Assembly: GCA_019454045.1 (NCBI GenBank)
Contig: SKCR01033664.1
Coordinates: 1 to 64,000 of the forward strand
DNA length: 64,000 nucleotides
Direction of reading: 5' to 3'
DNA from: Zanthoxylum bungeanum
Taxonomy: Eukaryota > Streptophyta > Magnoliopsida > Sapindales > Rutaceae
Within the stretch, counting starts at the first letter, position 1. Each line of letters opens with the position of its first letter. The notes under the pieces are model-generated. The model had not been told where the DNA came from and did not search any database. It was given only the letters and a program-made list of their open reading frames with translations. Shown here piece by piece: positions 35,034-44,103 of the stretch. Made by a program: the position numbers and the translations under genes.

Positions 35034-35700
35034 CTCGCGGTATATCGGATGGAAACCCGGACATAAATTTCATAGCCGATTCCGAATGGACGGTAATATG
35101 ATCTGCACTCGGGTCACAACTCCACGTACCGCTTGAGTAAACGGCACCATCTCTCTTTCGTTGTGTTGCTTTTTGTTTATTTATTTTTCTCTTGAATTCA
35201 ATATATTGTTTATTTTTGCATGATTCAACCAGGCGCATGGGCTTAGTAAGTTAGTCCAAAGGTCCTCCATTTAGGAGACAAAGAGCTGAAAAGGCCACCT
35301 TCGTGACACTACTTCGCCGTGCCGGTTGATGTATGTTCGGTTGGACGCTAGATACGTTCAATCGGGCATACTTAGTTTAATACTATTATTATCGTTATTT
35401 TCGTATGAGTCAATCGAGCGCATGGGCTTAGTAAGTGTGACGTGAAATCCCCTATGGGGAGAGGCTAAAAGCCCTTTACCACGATGCTTTGCCGCGCCGG
35501 TTGATGTGTGTTCAGATTGGACGTAAGATGTGTTCAATCGGGCATACTTGGTTGACATGATTGGTTCTATTCTTGTATGTGTAATGTGATGCGCATGAGC
35601 TTAGCATGTTGGTCTAAAGGTCCTCTCTTTGAGAGATCAAGAGCCCCAAAAGGTCACCTTTACGGCAGTGCTTCGCCGCGCCCTTTTATTTTCTGTTTAT
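35034..35700 (+). repeat. Repeated modules in the G2 LTR
   Basis: A GCGCATG(G/A)GCTTAG module of about 150 to 180 bp occurs three times (from about 35233, 35413 and 35591), each with CTTTGCCGCGCC or CTTCGCCG near its end; the first two also end in TTCAATCGGGCATACTT. A separate 105-bp module (CTCGCGGTATATCGGATGGA) occurs at 35034 and 36163 and once in G3 (about 60978). Confidence 0.75.
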
Positions 35701-35721
35701 GTATTGCATCAGGTCCGTATC

Positions 35722-36045
35722 CGTTCGAACGCGTTCACGAACGCAACTCGAACGCGCACGTGTTTTTTGCCTTATTATGTGTCAGGTCTCATCTCCGTTC
35801 GAACGCGTTTACGAACGCTACTCGAACGTGAGCTCTCTGTCTCATCTCCGTTCGAACGCGTTTACGAACGCTACTCGAACGTGAGCTCTCTGTCTCATCT
35901 CCGTTCGAACGCGTTTACGAACGCTACTCGAACGTGAGCATTCTGTTTCATTTCCGTTCGAACGCGTTTACGAACGCTACTCGAACGTGAGCATTCTGTT
36001 TCATTTCCGTTCGAACGCGTTTACGAACGCTATACGAACGTGCAC
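35722..36045 (+). repeat. 53-bp tandem repeats with CGTTCGAACG palindrome
   Basis: The palindrome recurs with GTTCGAACGCG starting at 35723, 35797, 35850, 35903, 35956 and 36009; the last five are spaced exactly 53 bp. Each unit also has ACGAACGC and TCGAACG, so it is CpG-rich in an AT-rich element. The same array is at about 43106-43429 in the 3' LTR. Confidence 0.92.
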
Positions 36046-36618
36046 ACACTGAACTGAGTCTGTCTTATTATATTCATGCATAATTGCCTATTGGTTGATC
36101 TTTCTTATGCAAATGTATTACCATTCATATGCTTGTGTCATGATACCATTTGAGTATTATTTCTCGCGGTATATCGGATGGAAACCCAGACGTAAATTCC
36201 GTAGCCGATTCCGAATGGACGGTAGTGCGGTCTGTACTTGGGCTACAATTCCACGTACCACTTGGAAAAATGCTCATATGTGTGCTTGTATGGTTACCAT
36301 GTGTGCTTGTATGGTTAATATGTGCGCTTGTGTTTTTTTCCTGAATATGATATGCAAGTAAAGATGTATGTTAGCTGCTATCTTGATATATGTTAAGCAT
36401 GCAATCTTATATATGAAATACACGTATATTTAGGTGCATATTTTATTTTATAAATGTGAATTTAGAAGCATGATACCTCTAGAAATAATTGTTACTTCAG
36501 CTTGTTTAAATTATTATATAAATCCTTTCATTACAAGTGAGATAAGTAAGGGACCATTCCGAACCCAACGGTTTGAGGTCTTCCCTTGCGAGGGGTGAGT
36601 GCGGCCTTAAACCTTTGT

Positions 36619-36645
36619 CCCGGTTCACACCGGGTGGCGACTCCA
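36619..36645 (+). other. Covarying hairpin and PBS look-alike, G2 5' LTR
   Basis: CCCGG-TTCACA-CCGGG (36619-36634) followed by TGGCGACTCCA (36635-36645). The same arrangement is at 44003-44029 in the 3' LTR. It lies about 80 bp upstream of the true primer site. Confidence 0.55.
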
Positions 36646-36717
36646 TGTTATGTAATCCTTCCCAACTAGGCCGCGAGCCTAGGAACGGCGTCGCTCAGTT
36701 TCTGTGTTCCCACAGTC

Positions 36718-36735
36718 TGGCGACTCCACTGGGGA
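36718..36735 (+). promoter_or_regulatory. G2 primer-binding site
   Basis: TGGCGACTCCACTGGGGA begins three bases after the LTR end and is identical to those of G1 and G3. Confidence 0.85.
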
Positions 36736-37868
36736 TAGAGAATCGGCCCCGAATATTGTCTTGTAATGATTGGATTTATGTTTTAATTGACCGTGTCTAT
36801 AGTGGATAAAGTGAGGGTTTAATCAAAGGCATTTTTAGGCTAGGTAATGGTTTGGTGTCTTCCTTCATTCACTACCTTTCTAGAAGGAAAAGCTGTAAAG
36901 GCACCTAGATAGCCATCTACTGTTAGCCTATTGTGATGGACTAATTTGGAGGACTCGTTGTTTATTCCTGACAACAAGCGATAAGAGCCTAAGAGGCTTG
37001 GGTATTTAAGTGAGCCTCGCTCCACCTTCCCTCTGGGGGATCTACAACGGGAAATCCATTTGACAGTCCGTCACACACCATAGCTCATTGGCACGTACCT
37101 TAGTGTATAAAAAATGGTGCGCTCACTTGGTTGCTCGAACCCTTGAGTGGGGAGACCTAGTTGTGGGCCATCCTTCGCCGGTGAGAGCCTTTGTCTATAC
37201 TCTTACTAACCCACCTATAGACCGGTTGGCTAAAGTAACAATTATTTCCTTGAGTATGTGCTTGTGGACCATCCTCATTTGGATGCAGTTGGACTATTGT
37301 CAGAAATGCGGGCTTGCCGGGCCATTTAAACTGGGGCAAGTTCGCACCTTATGACTATTAGGCCAAAAGCTTCTGAAATGTTGATGGGCCACTTTGTAAA
37401 AAATTATTATGTCATGTTTGCATCATCTTTCTTGTGTTTGGGAACATCGTTGTTTGGATCCATTTGGACCATTTATCATGGGATATGGGCTTGTTGGGCC
37501 ATTTAAACTGGGACAAGGACACATCTTATGACGATTGGGCCAAAAGGCTTCTAAATAACAATGGGCCATTTTATGATTGTGTTCGGAATTTTATCATTTG
37601 GATTTAGTTGGGCTCTTTGCCATAAGGCATGAACTCGTTGGGCCATTTAAACTGGGACGGGTTCACTCTTATGACAGTTGTCCCAAAAGCTTCTAAAATG
37701 ATAATAGGCCGATTTGTTTGAGAATTTTATTTGATTTAATATATGTTATATACTTCTTATGCACATCATGCATACATACATCATGTTAACCCTTGTGTTC
37801 TGAAAGCCATCATAGATTCCCGTTGGGTTAGAAAAAAGGGAAGACTCACCAAAATACCGAGAACAGAC
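36736..37868 (+). other. G2 leader between primer site and gag
   Basis: Non-coding. It is collinear with the leaders of G1 (4274-5622) and G3 (61644-62550), including repeated GTTGGGCCATTTAAACTGGG segments (37315-37660) and the pre-gag block at 37766-37831. The first ATG of the gag frame (37743) lies in this block, but the block is also present in G1 and G3, which have no gag. Confidence 0.6.
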
Positions 37869-39035
37869 ATGAGTGAATCAGATACTGAGGTATCCCGGAT
37901 AGATCAGTTGGAAAATGGCTTCGCCAAGATTACTGAACAGTTGCAAGCCTTGACTACTGCCATGACAAATATGGCTGTGCCCCGTGCCGGGGGAGATTCT
38001 GAGAATGTAAGGCGTGAGGAGCCTCCGAATGGGTTAGGGGATGATATCCCCGCTTTTGATGATGATATGGCAGAGTATGCAACAGACAGAATGATTGGGT
38101 CTCAGGCCGAGATACAGAAACTCAGGGATCAGGTTGAATCAGTTACCCATAAAATGAGGGGTAAAAATGAAGAGTTGTTAGATTATGAGGCAATGACGTT
38201 CGGAGAACAGCTGCCAGCTCAGTTTAAAATGCCGGACATGGCCAAGTTTAATGGGAACGGAGACCCGAGGGTCCATCTGCAGCAATATGTCTCAGTCATG
38301 AGTTCAATGGGCCTATCACAGCGCCAAGTCCAAAAGATGTTTGGGATGTCACTCGAGGGGGCACCTGTGGTTTGGTATCATAGCCTTGAAAAGAAGGTTA
38401 AGGAAGATTGGAAGGAACTAGCTGATGCTTTTCTGAAGCAGTATGTTACAGACTTGGAGATTGACTTGTCACTCCGTGATTTGGAGAACACTAAGCAGAA
38501 GCCGGAAGAAAGCTTCAAGGAGTATGTAGACCGCTGGAGAATCCAGCTTCTGAAAATGCAGACTCGGCCCTCTGAGAAGGACCAAATCAAAATGATCATC
38601 AAGGGCACCAAGCCCTCTATTTATAGTAAGCTGAGGAGGATGACTTCGATGATTTCTGATTTTCGGCAGTTGAGGGAAACTGTCATGGATATTGAGGAAG
38701 AGGAGGCTGAAAACAGAAAGTCCTATGGCCAGAATAGGCAGACTTTTGAGGGGTATTCTGAGACTAAGCCCGCTACTGTCGAGGTTGCTGCCATCAGGAA
38801 CCGGCAATTCTCCAACCTGGGTAGACCTTTGTCGAAGGTATTTGAAAAGTTACAGGGACAAGGAATCTTGAAACCCTTAGAAGGCAAGCCACTTCCGCAC
38901 CCCCCACCACCACACATAAATGTGGACCTTTATTGTCACTTCCACCAGCTACATGGCCATGACACCAACAACTGCACCCGCCTCAGGCATGAAATCCAAG
39001 ATCTCATAGATTCCCATAAAATACCCAACCCATGA
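37869..39035 (+). CDS. gag: Gag protein of G2 (Tat-like retrotransposon)
   Basis: It is a capsid/nucleocapsid protein that packages element RNA in cytoplasmic particles. The frame is open from 37743, but I place the start at the ATG at 37869 (MSESDTEVSR), because the upstream part is conserved non-coding leader; from there it is 388 aa. A coiled-coil-like N-terminal part is followed by the retrotransposon Gag core (F-N-G-N-G-D-P, W-Y-H-S-L, F-L-K-Q-Y-V, E-E-S-F-K-E-Y-V-D-R-W) and a C-terminal C-x-x-H...GHDTNNC knuckle of the Tat type. The only intact coding domain in the element. The TGA at 39033-39035 is followed by an in-frame open stretch. Confidence 0.9.
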   Translation: MSESDTEVSRIDQLENGFAKITEQLQALTTAMTNMAVPRAGGDSENVRREEPPNGLGDDIPAFDDDMAEYATDRMIGSQAEIQKLRDQVESVTHKMRGKNEELLDYEAMTFGEQLPAQFKMPDMAKFNGNGDPRVHLQQYVSVMSSMGLSQRQVQKMFGMSLEGAPVVWYHSLEKKVKEDWKELADAFLKQYVTDLEIDLSLRDLENTKQKPEESFKEYVDRWRIQLLKMQTRPSEKDQIKMIIKGTKPSIYSKLRRMTSMISDFRQLRETVMDIEEEEAENRKSYGQNRQTFEGYSETKPATVEVAAIRNRQFSNLGRPLSKVFEKLQGQGILKPLEGKPLPHPPPPHINVDLYCHFHQLHGHDTNNCTRLRHEIQDLIDSHKIPNP

Positions 39036-39203
39036 AAAGAAGCCATCAACCATCAAGCTTCTTACATGGATGACAGTGAAAAACCATGGGCCGAGGAAGA
39101 AGGCAGTGCTGCGGATGATGGAGATGTTCCTCCTAGTCTATTTGATCCAGTTTTTAATGACATTGATTTTGTTACTTGTTCGAACTCTTTTCCTCAACAA
39201 TAA
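39036..39203 (+). pseudogene. In-frame continuation after the G2 gag stop
   Basis: After the gag TGA the same frame stays open for about 54 codons, with an acidic segment (DDSEKPWAEEEG, PPSLFDPVFNDIDFV) before two TAA codons near 39198. It looks like the linker between Gag and protease in Tat elements, with the pol deletion starting just after it. Either the TGA is a recent mutation or the gag stop is normally read through. Confidence 0.5.
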
Positions 39204-39564
39204 TAAAGACGTTCATTTCGCTAAAACTCTTCTGCAATATGAGTATATTTGAGAAAAGTATTCAACCTTGGTACTATAGAATCCAGTGATGAACACGGGG
39301 AGCCTTCGCAATAAGCAAACAGAAAAGATAAGATAGACATTCAGAAATTGGGAAATAGAGGCAGTGAAACTATCAGACTTGGAAGGGAATTAGTTCACCG
39401 AGCCGATCAACATAGACAAACTGAAGCAGTGGTTTGCCTGAGGAAAAGAAGACTAAGCAGTCACCAAGAGGATTGATGGAAGACCTAACCCGACGGGATA
39501 GGAACATGCATGCATACACGTAACATATTCGCATCCTTTTTGTGTTTGTTCTGTTTTGTAATAA
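39204..39564 (+). pseudogene. Scrap of pol C-terminus in G2
   Basis: About 350 bp remain where about 4 kb of pol should be. The stretch near 39362-39510 reads, with stops and shifts, like the G3 segment KLSDLERNEFTEPINV...DLTQRD (62921-63050), which is the integrase tail. Protease, RT, RNase H and the integrase core are deleted. Confidence 0.65.
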
Positions 39565-39567
39565 CAG
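39565..39567 (+). promoter_or_regulatory. Splice-acceptor-like site, G2
   Basis: A T-rich tract (TTTGTTCTGTTTTGTAATAACAG) ending in CAG, with GTTTCAAAG after it, preceded by CATGCATGCATACACG. It has the same surroundings as sites in G1 and G3. Confidence 0.4.
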
Positions 39568-39784
39568 GTTTCAAAGGAGAAAAAGAGAAAAGCGTCAAAT
39601 ACAAGCCAACCAGAAGCAGTAACAGTACAATATCAGCAGTTTTCGAGAATGAATCGCAGAGGGTCGAGGCCCGAATCAGTATCAGTTTTGGGGATAAGTC
39701 CCAGGGTCAAGGCCCACATCAACAGAATTTTGGAATGAATCCAGGGCCGAGGCCCACATCAGCATCAATCTGGGGGCGAGGCCC

Positions 39785-40306
39785 ATGTCAGTAGCAGTTG
39801 GGGCCAAGGCCCGCATTACATCAGTATCAGCATTGCCGGGTATGGCATTCTGGGGGCGAGGCCCATATTACATCAGATCAGTCCTGCCGAGAATGGCACT
39901 CCGAGAATGGAGATATAGTCCGGGAATGGGCAGTTCAAGAATGAACAAGTCGGAAATGACACTCCGAGAATGGAGATATAGTCCGGGAATGGACAGTTCA
40001 AGAATGAACAAGCCGAGAATGGCACTCCGAGAATGGAGATATAGTCCGGGAATGGGCAGTTCAAGAATGAACAAGTCGGAAATGACACTCCGAGAATGGA
40101 GATATAGTCCGGGAATGGACAGTTCAAGAATGAACAAGCCGAGAATGGCACTCCGAGAATGGAGATATAATCCGGGAATGGGCAGTTCAAGAATGAACAA
40201 GTCGGAAATGACACTCCGAGAATGGAGATATAGTCCGGGAATGGACAGTTCAAGAATGAACAAGCCGAGAATGGCAATCCAAGAATGGAGCAGAGTTCAA
40301 GAATGA
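39785..40306 (+). CDS. Repeat-encoded ORF of G2 (hypothetical)
   Basis: A 173-codon frame that lies mostly within a tandem array whose 63-bp unit is exactly 21 codons, so the protein repeats LREWRYSPGM(G/D)SSRMNK with two alternating versions. No known domain, signal peptide or membrane segment. Because the unit is a multiple of three, all six frames stay open or closed together, and an antisense ORF of similar length exists, so an open frame is weak evidence for a protein. It follows the acceptor-like site by about 220 bp. Confidence 0.25.
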   Translation: MSVAVGAKARITSVSALPGMAFWGRGPYYIRSVLPRMALREWRYSPGMGSSRMNKSEMTLREWRYSPGMDSSRMNKPRMALREWRYSPGMGSSRMNKSEMTLREWRYSPGMDSSRMNKPRMALREWRYNPGMGSSRMNKSEMTLREWRYSPGMDSSRMNKPRMAIQEWSRVQE

Positions 40307-40390
40307 ACAAGTCGGAAATGACACTCCGAGAATGGAGATATGGTCCGGGAATGGACAGTTCAAGAATGAACAAGCCGGGAATGGCACTCC
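39898..40390 (+). repeat. 63-bp tandem repeats in G2, alternating two versions
   Basis: Units start at 39898, 39961, 40024, 40087, 40150 and 40213, then one irregular unit and a further copy from 40322. Odd and even units differ consistently (GGGCAG with AAGTCGG, GGACAG with AAGCCGAG), so the real repeat is a 126-bp dimer. Confidence 0.93.
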
Positions 40391-40403
40391 AAGAATGGAA
40401 GCA

Positions 40404-40940
40404 CGGTTCGGGAATGAACCACCTCACAGTAACGGTTCGGGAATGGACCACCTTACAGTAACAGTTCAGGAATGGACATCTCAAGGTAACAGTTCGGGAA
40501 TGGACCAACTCACAGTAACGGTTCGGGAATGGACCACCTCACAGTGACGGTTCGGGAATGGACAAACTCACAATAACGGTTCGGGAATGGACCACCTTAC
40601 AGTAACAGTTCAGGAATGGACATCTCAAGGTAACAGTTCGGGAATGGACCAACTCACAGTAACGGTTCGGGAATGGACCACCTCACAGTGACGGTTCGGG
40701 AATGGACCAACTCACAATAACGGTTCGGGAATGGACCACCTTACAGTAACAGTTCAGGAATGGACATCTCAAGGTAACAGTTCGGGAATGAACAACTCAC
40801 AGTAACGGTTCGGGAATGGACCAACTCACAGTAACGGTTCGGGAATGGACCAACTCACAGTAACGGTTCGAGAATGAACCACCTTACAGTAACGGTTCGA
40901 GAATGGACCACATCACAACACGGTTCGGGAATGAACCAGG
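40404..40940 (+). repeat. 29/30-bp tandem repeats in G2
   Basis: Units of the form CGGTTCGGGAATGGACCACC followed by TCACAGTAA, with groups of about four units repeating again as a larger block (compare 40435-40560 with 40575-40700). The GGGAATGGAC core is shared with the 63-bp units and the GGGAACAA core of the G1 repeats. Confidence 0.88.
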
Positions 40941-41005
40941 GGTCGCAGCACCTCACCACCCAAATCAACTCAAACACGTGGAAAGTCAAGTGGCAGTTGG
41001 CTAGC

Positions 41006-41014
41006 CAGGTAAGT
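41006..41014 (+). promoter_or_regulatory. Perfect splice-donor consensus, G2
   Basis: CAG|GTAAGT, in the context AGCCAGGTAAGT that is shared with G1 (7840-7848). It lies 75 bp before the 3' LTR. Confidence 0.4.
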
Positions 41015-41031
41015 GAAAATGCATTGCATAG

Positions 41032-41089
41032 ACTTTGATAGGATTGTCACTGTCACACACTGCACAAGTCCCATCAAAGTGGGGGCGAC
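41032..41089 (+). promoter_or_regulatory. G2 polypurine tract inside a conserved hairpin
   Basis: ACTTTGAT (41032-41039) pairs with ATCAAAGT (41073-41080); AAAGTGGGGG (41076-41085) is the polypurine tract. It is identical to 7868-7925 in G1 although the LTRs and repeats around it differ. Confidence 0.65.
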
Positions 41090-44000
41090 TGTAGGCATTG
41101 CATTTTCGCATGTGAAACCCGATGATGAGTCTCATTTGGAGGCACTACCTTTTGAGTCATGAAAGCCGCGGGAAACGGATATCGGAAGGGGGAATTCAGA
41201 ATAAATAAGCTCACTGTCTTCGTTGGTGCTGCGTTCGTTACTTCGTTCGAACCTTGTGCAGATTGCGGACGTTAGTGCCGCGTGCTATGAGGCGTTCGAA
41301 CGGAGCCGGTAATTCTGGTTTTGCTGCTAGCCTCACGCCCAGCCCATTTAGCCCCCAAAAGCCCATAAAACACATCCCAAATTAAATAATTAGATATAAT
41401 TAAATATTAAACACTAAATATTAAACATTTAAATCATTTACCAATTAAATAAAACATAAAATAAAATCATGCCTAATATGAATGAATCAAATATATTATA
41501 TACTAAAACTAAAAATAAGATTTGCCTAATTAAAATCAATCTTAACCAATTAAAGCCAATCACATATTTGACTTCCTAATCTAACAAATTAAATGCCTAA
41601 TCCTAACCAATCAAATATATTGTATTCCTAATCTAGCCAAGACATGTCCCCCAATCAAATCCATTGCTTTCCTTACCTAGCACTAAATCATATCCTAATT
41701 TAATGCACAAATCTCTTACTTGTGACACAAGGCCAAACCCTACCTCTCCTCTATATAAGCATGACTAAACCAAGGTCATCCCTCCTCTCCAATCTCTCTA
41801 GCTCATACACACAATTCACACAAAGATTATAGCAAGAAATCCTAGACATCACAAGCAAATCACACCAAAACAATCCCTCTCTTCCATAGCCGAATCTATC
41901 ACAAATAACCACCCCTAATCACCACTGAAAACCAGCCCCTCTAAACCTCCATACATCACCGAAAACCACACAAACACAGCAGCCCAAATCCTTAAAAAAC
42001 AGTAACTTAGAAAACTACATAGATAATCTTAAAAGTAATCACTTTTAATTGCACTAAGAACCCACACAACTTGGAATAATTCTTTAAAAACATTGAAACA
42101 GGTAGCCCGTGCAGTGAACAGCAAAACAGGAGCCGAATAGGAGCAGAACGGAGTTCGAACGAGAAGCAAAGCAGCGAAACAGTGAGCTAGGACGTTGAAC
42201 CAGTAGACCAGAAAGTTGCGGAGATTTACCCCCTTTCGATTCCCGTGGAACGCGAGTCCGAGAGACGGCTTAAAAGGTTAGACCTGAGGGTATCTCTCAC
42301 ACTTAATCTCATTTTATTTTCTGGTCATTTACTTTGATTATATATTCTGTATTTGTGGTATATGTTATGTGTATGATATATGTTGTGGGCATTGGATGAA
42401 TGAGGGACGTGTCAACTCTCGCGGTATATCGGATGGAAACCCGGACATAAATTTCATAGCCGATTCCGAATGGACGGTAATATGATCTGCACTCGGGTCA
42501 CAACTCCACGTACCGCTTGAGTAAACGGCACCATCTCTCTTTCGTTGTGTTGCTTTTTGTTTATTTATTTTTCTCTTGAATTCAATATATTGTTTATTTT
42601 TGCATGATTCAACCAGGCGCATGGGCTTAGTAAGTTAGTCCAAAGGTCCTCCATTTAGGAGACAAAGAGCTGAAAAGGCCACCTTCGTGACACTACTTCG
42701 CCGTGCCGGTTGATGTATGTTCGGTTGGACGCTAGATACGTTCAATCGGGCATACTTAGTTTAATACTATTATTATCGTTATTTTCGTATGAGTCAATCG
42801 AGCGCATGGGCTTAGTAAGTGTGACGTGAAATCCCCTATGGGGAGAGGCTAAAAGCCCTTTACCACGATGCTTTGCCGCGCCGGTTGATGTGTGTTCAGA
42901 TTGGACGTAAGATGTGTTCAATCGGGCATACTTGGTTGACATGATTGGTTCTATTCTTGTATGTGTAATGTGATGCGCATGAGCTTAGCATGTTGGTCTA
43001 AAGGTCCTCTCTTTGAGAGATCAAGAGCCCCAAAAGGTCACCTTTACGGCAGTGCTTCGCCGCGCCCTTTTATTTTCTGTTTATGTATTGCATCAGGTCC
43101 GTATCCGTTCGAACGCGTTCACGAACGCAACTCGAACGCGCACGTGTTTTTTGCCTTATTATGTGTCAGGTCTCATCTCCGTTCGAACGCGTTTACGAAC
43201 GCTACTCGAACGTGAGCTCTCTGTCTCATCTCCGTTCGAACGCGTTTACGAACGCTACTCGAACGTGAGCTCTCTGTCTCATCTCCGTTCGAACGCGTTT
43301 ACGAACGCTACTCGAACGTGAGCATTCTGTTTCATTTCCGTTCGAACGCGTTTACGAACGCTACTCGAACGTGAGCATTCTGTTTCATTTCCGTTCGAAC
43401 GCGTTTACGAACGCTATACGAACGTGCACACACTGAACTGAGTCTGTCTTATTATATTCATGCATAATTGCCTATTGGTTGATCTTTCTTATGCAAATGT
43501 ATTACCATTCATATGCTTGTGTCATGATACCATTTGAGTATTATTTCTCGCGGTATATCGGATGGAAACCCAGACGTAAATTCCGTAGCCGATTCCGAAT
43601 GGACGGTAGTGCGGTCTGTACTTGGGCTACAATTCCACGTACCACTTGGAAAAATGCTCATATGTGTGCTTGTATGGTTACCATGTGTGCTTGTATGGTT
43701 AATATGTGCGCTTGTGTTTTTTTCCTGAATATGATATGCAAGTAAAGATGTATGTTAGCTGCTATCTTGATATATGTTAAGCATGCAATCTTATATATGA
43801 AATACACGTATATTTAGGTGCATATTTTATTTTATAAATGTGAATTTAGAAGCATGATACCTCTAGAAATAATTGTTACTTCAGCTTGTTTAAATTATTA
43901 TATAAATCCTTTCATTACAAGTGAGATAAGTAAGGGACCATTCCGAACCCAACGGTTTGAGGTCTTCCCTTGCGAGGGGTGAGTGCGGCCTTAAACCTTT

Positions 44001-44098
44001 GTCCCGGTTCACACCGGGTGGCGACTCCATGTTATGTAATCCTTCCCAACTAGGCCGCGAGCCTAGGAACGGCGTCGCTCAGTTTCTGTGTTCCCACA
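41090..44098 (+). repeat. G2 3' LTR
   Basis: 3009 bp, almost identical to 33705-36714, with all the same internal repeats at an offset of 7384 to 7385 bp. Confidence 0.93.
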
Positions 44099-44103
44099 CT
44101 CGT

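Larger units (their letters stand above)
33705..36714 (+). repeat. G2 5' LTR
   Basis: 3010 bp, TGTAGGCATTGC...TTCCCACA. Parts in order: conserved G-family start, AT-rich region, TATATAAG box (34368-34375), C/A-rich leader, modules repeated two or three times (35034-35700, 36163-36265), 53-bp repeats with CGTTCGAACG palindromes (35722-36040), hairpin and PBS look-alike (36619-36645). Confidence 0.92.
33705..44098 (+). mobile_element. G2: recent gag-only Tat/Ogre-like gypsy element
   Basis: The 10,394-bp element has a perfect 5-bp target duplication CTCGT (33700-33704 and 44099-44103). The two LTRs (3010 and 3009 bp) differ, as far as I can see, by one substitution (34392 C versus 41777 T region) and one 1-bp deletion near 34016/41396. 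Internal order: primer site, leader, intact gag, scraps of a deleted pol, acceptor-like site, tandem repeats, donor-like site, polypurine tract. Protease, RT, RNase H and integrase are gone. It sits in the leader of element B. Being both defective and very young, it must have moved with enzymes from another copy. Confidence 0.9.

Noticed and set aside
35577..35937. Overlapping ORFs over the TTCGAACG array
   Set aside because: They appear in several frames at once and repeat the same short peptide; they are by-products of the tandem array and occur again in the 3' LTR.
35722..36045. Possible CRISPR-like array
   Set aside because: Repeats are contiguous 53-bp tandem units without unique spacers, inside an LTR of a plant retrotransposon.
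36619..36645. A complete tRNA gene
   Set aside because: Only a T-arm-like stem and 3' half geometry are present; I found no D-arm, anticodon arm or matching 5' acceptor strand upstream.
39868..40508. Long minus-strand ORFs over the G2 tandem repeats
   Set aside because: They follow from repeat units whose length is a multiple of three; no domain, and opposite to the element's transcription.
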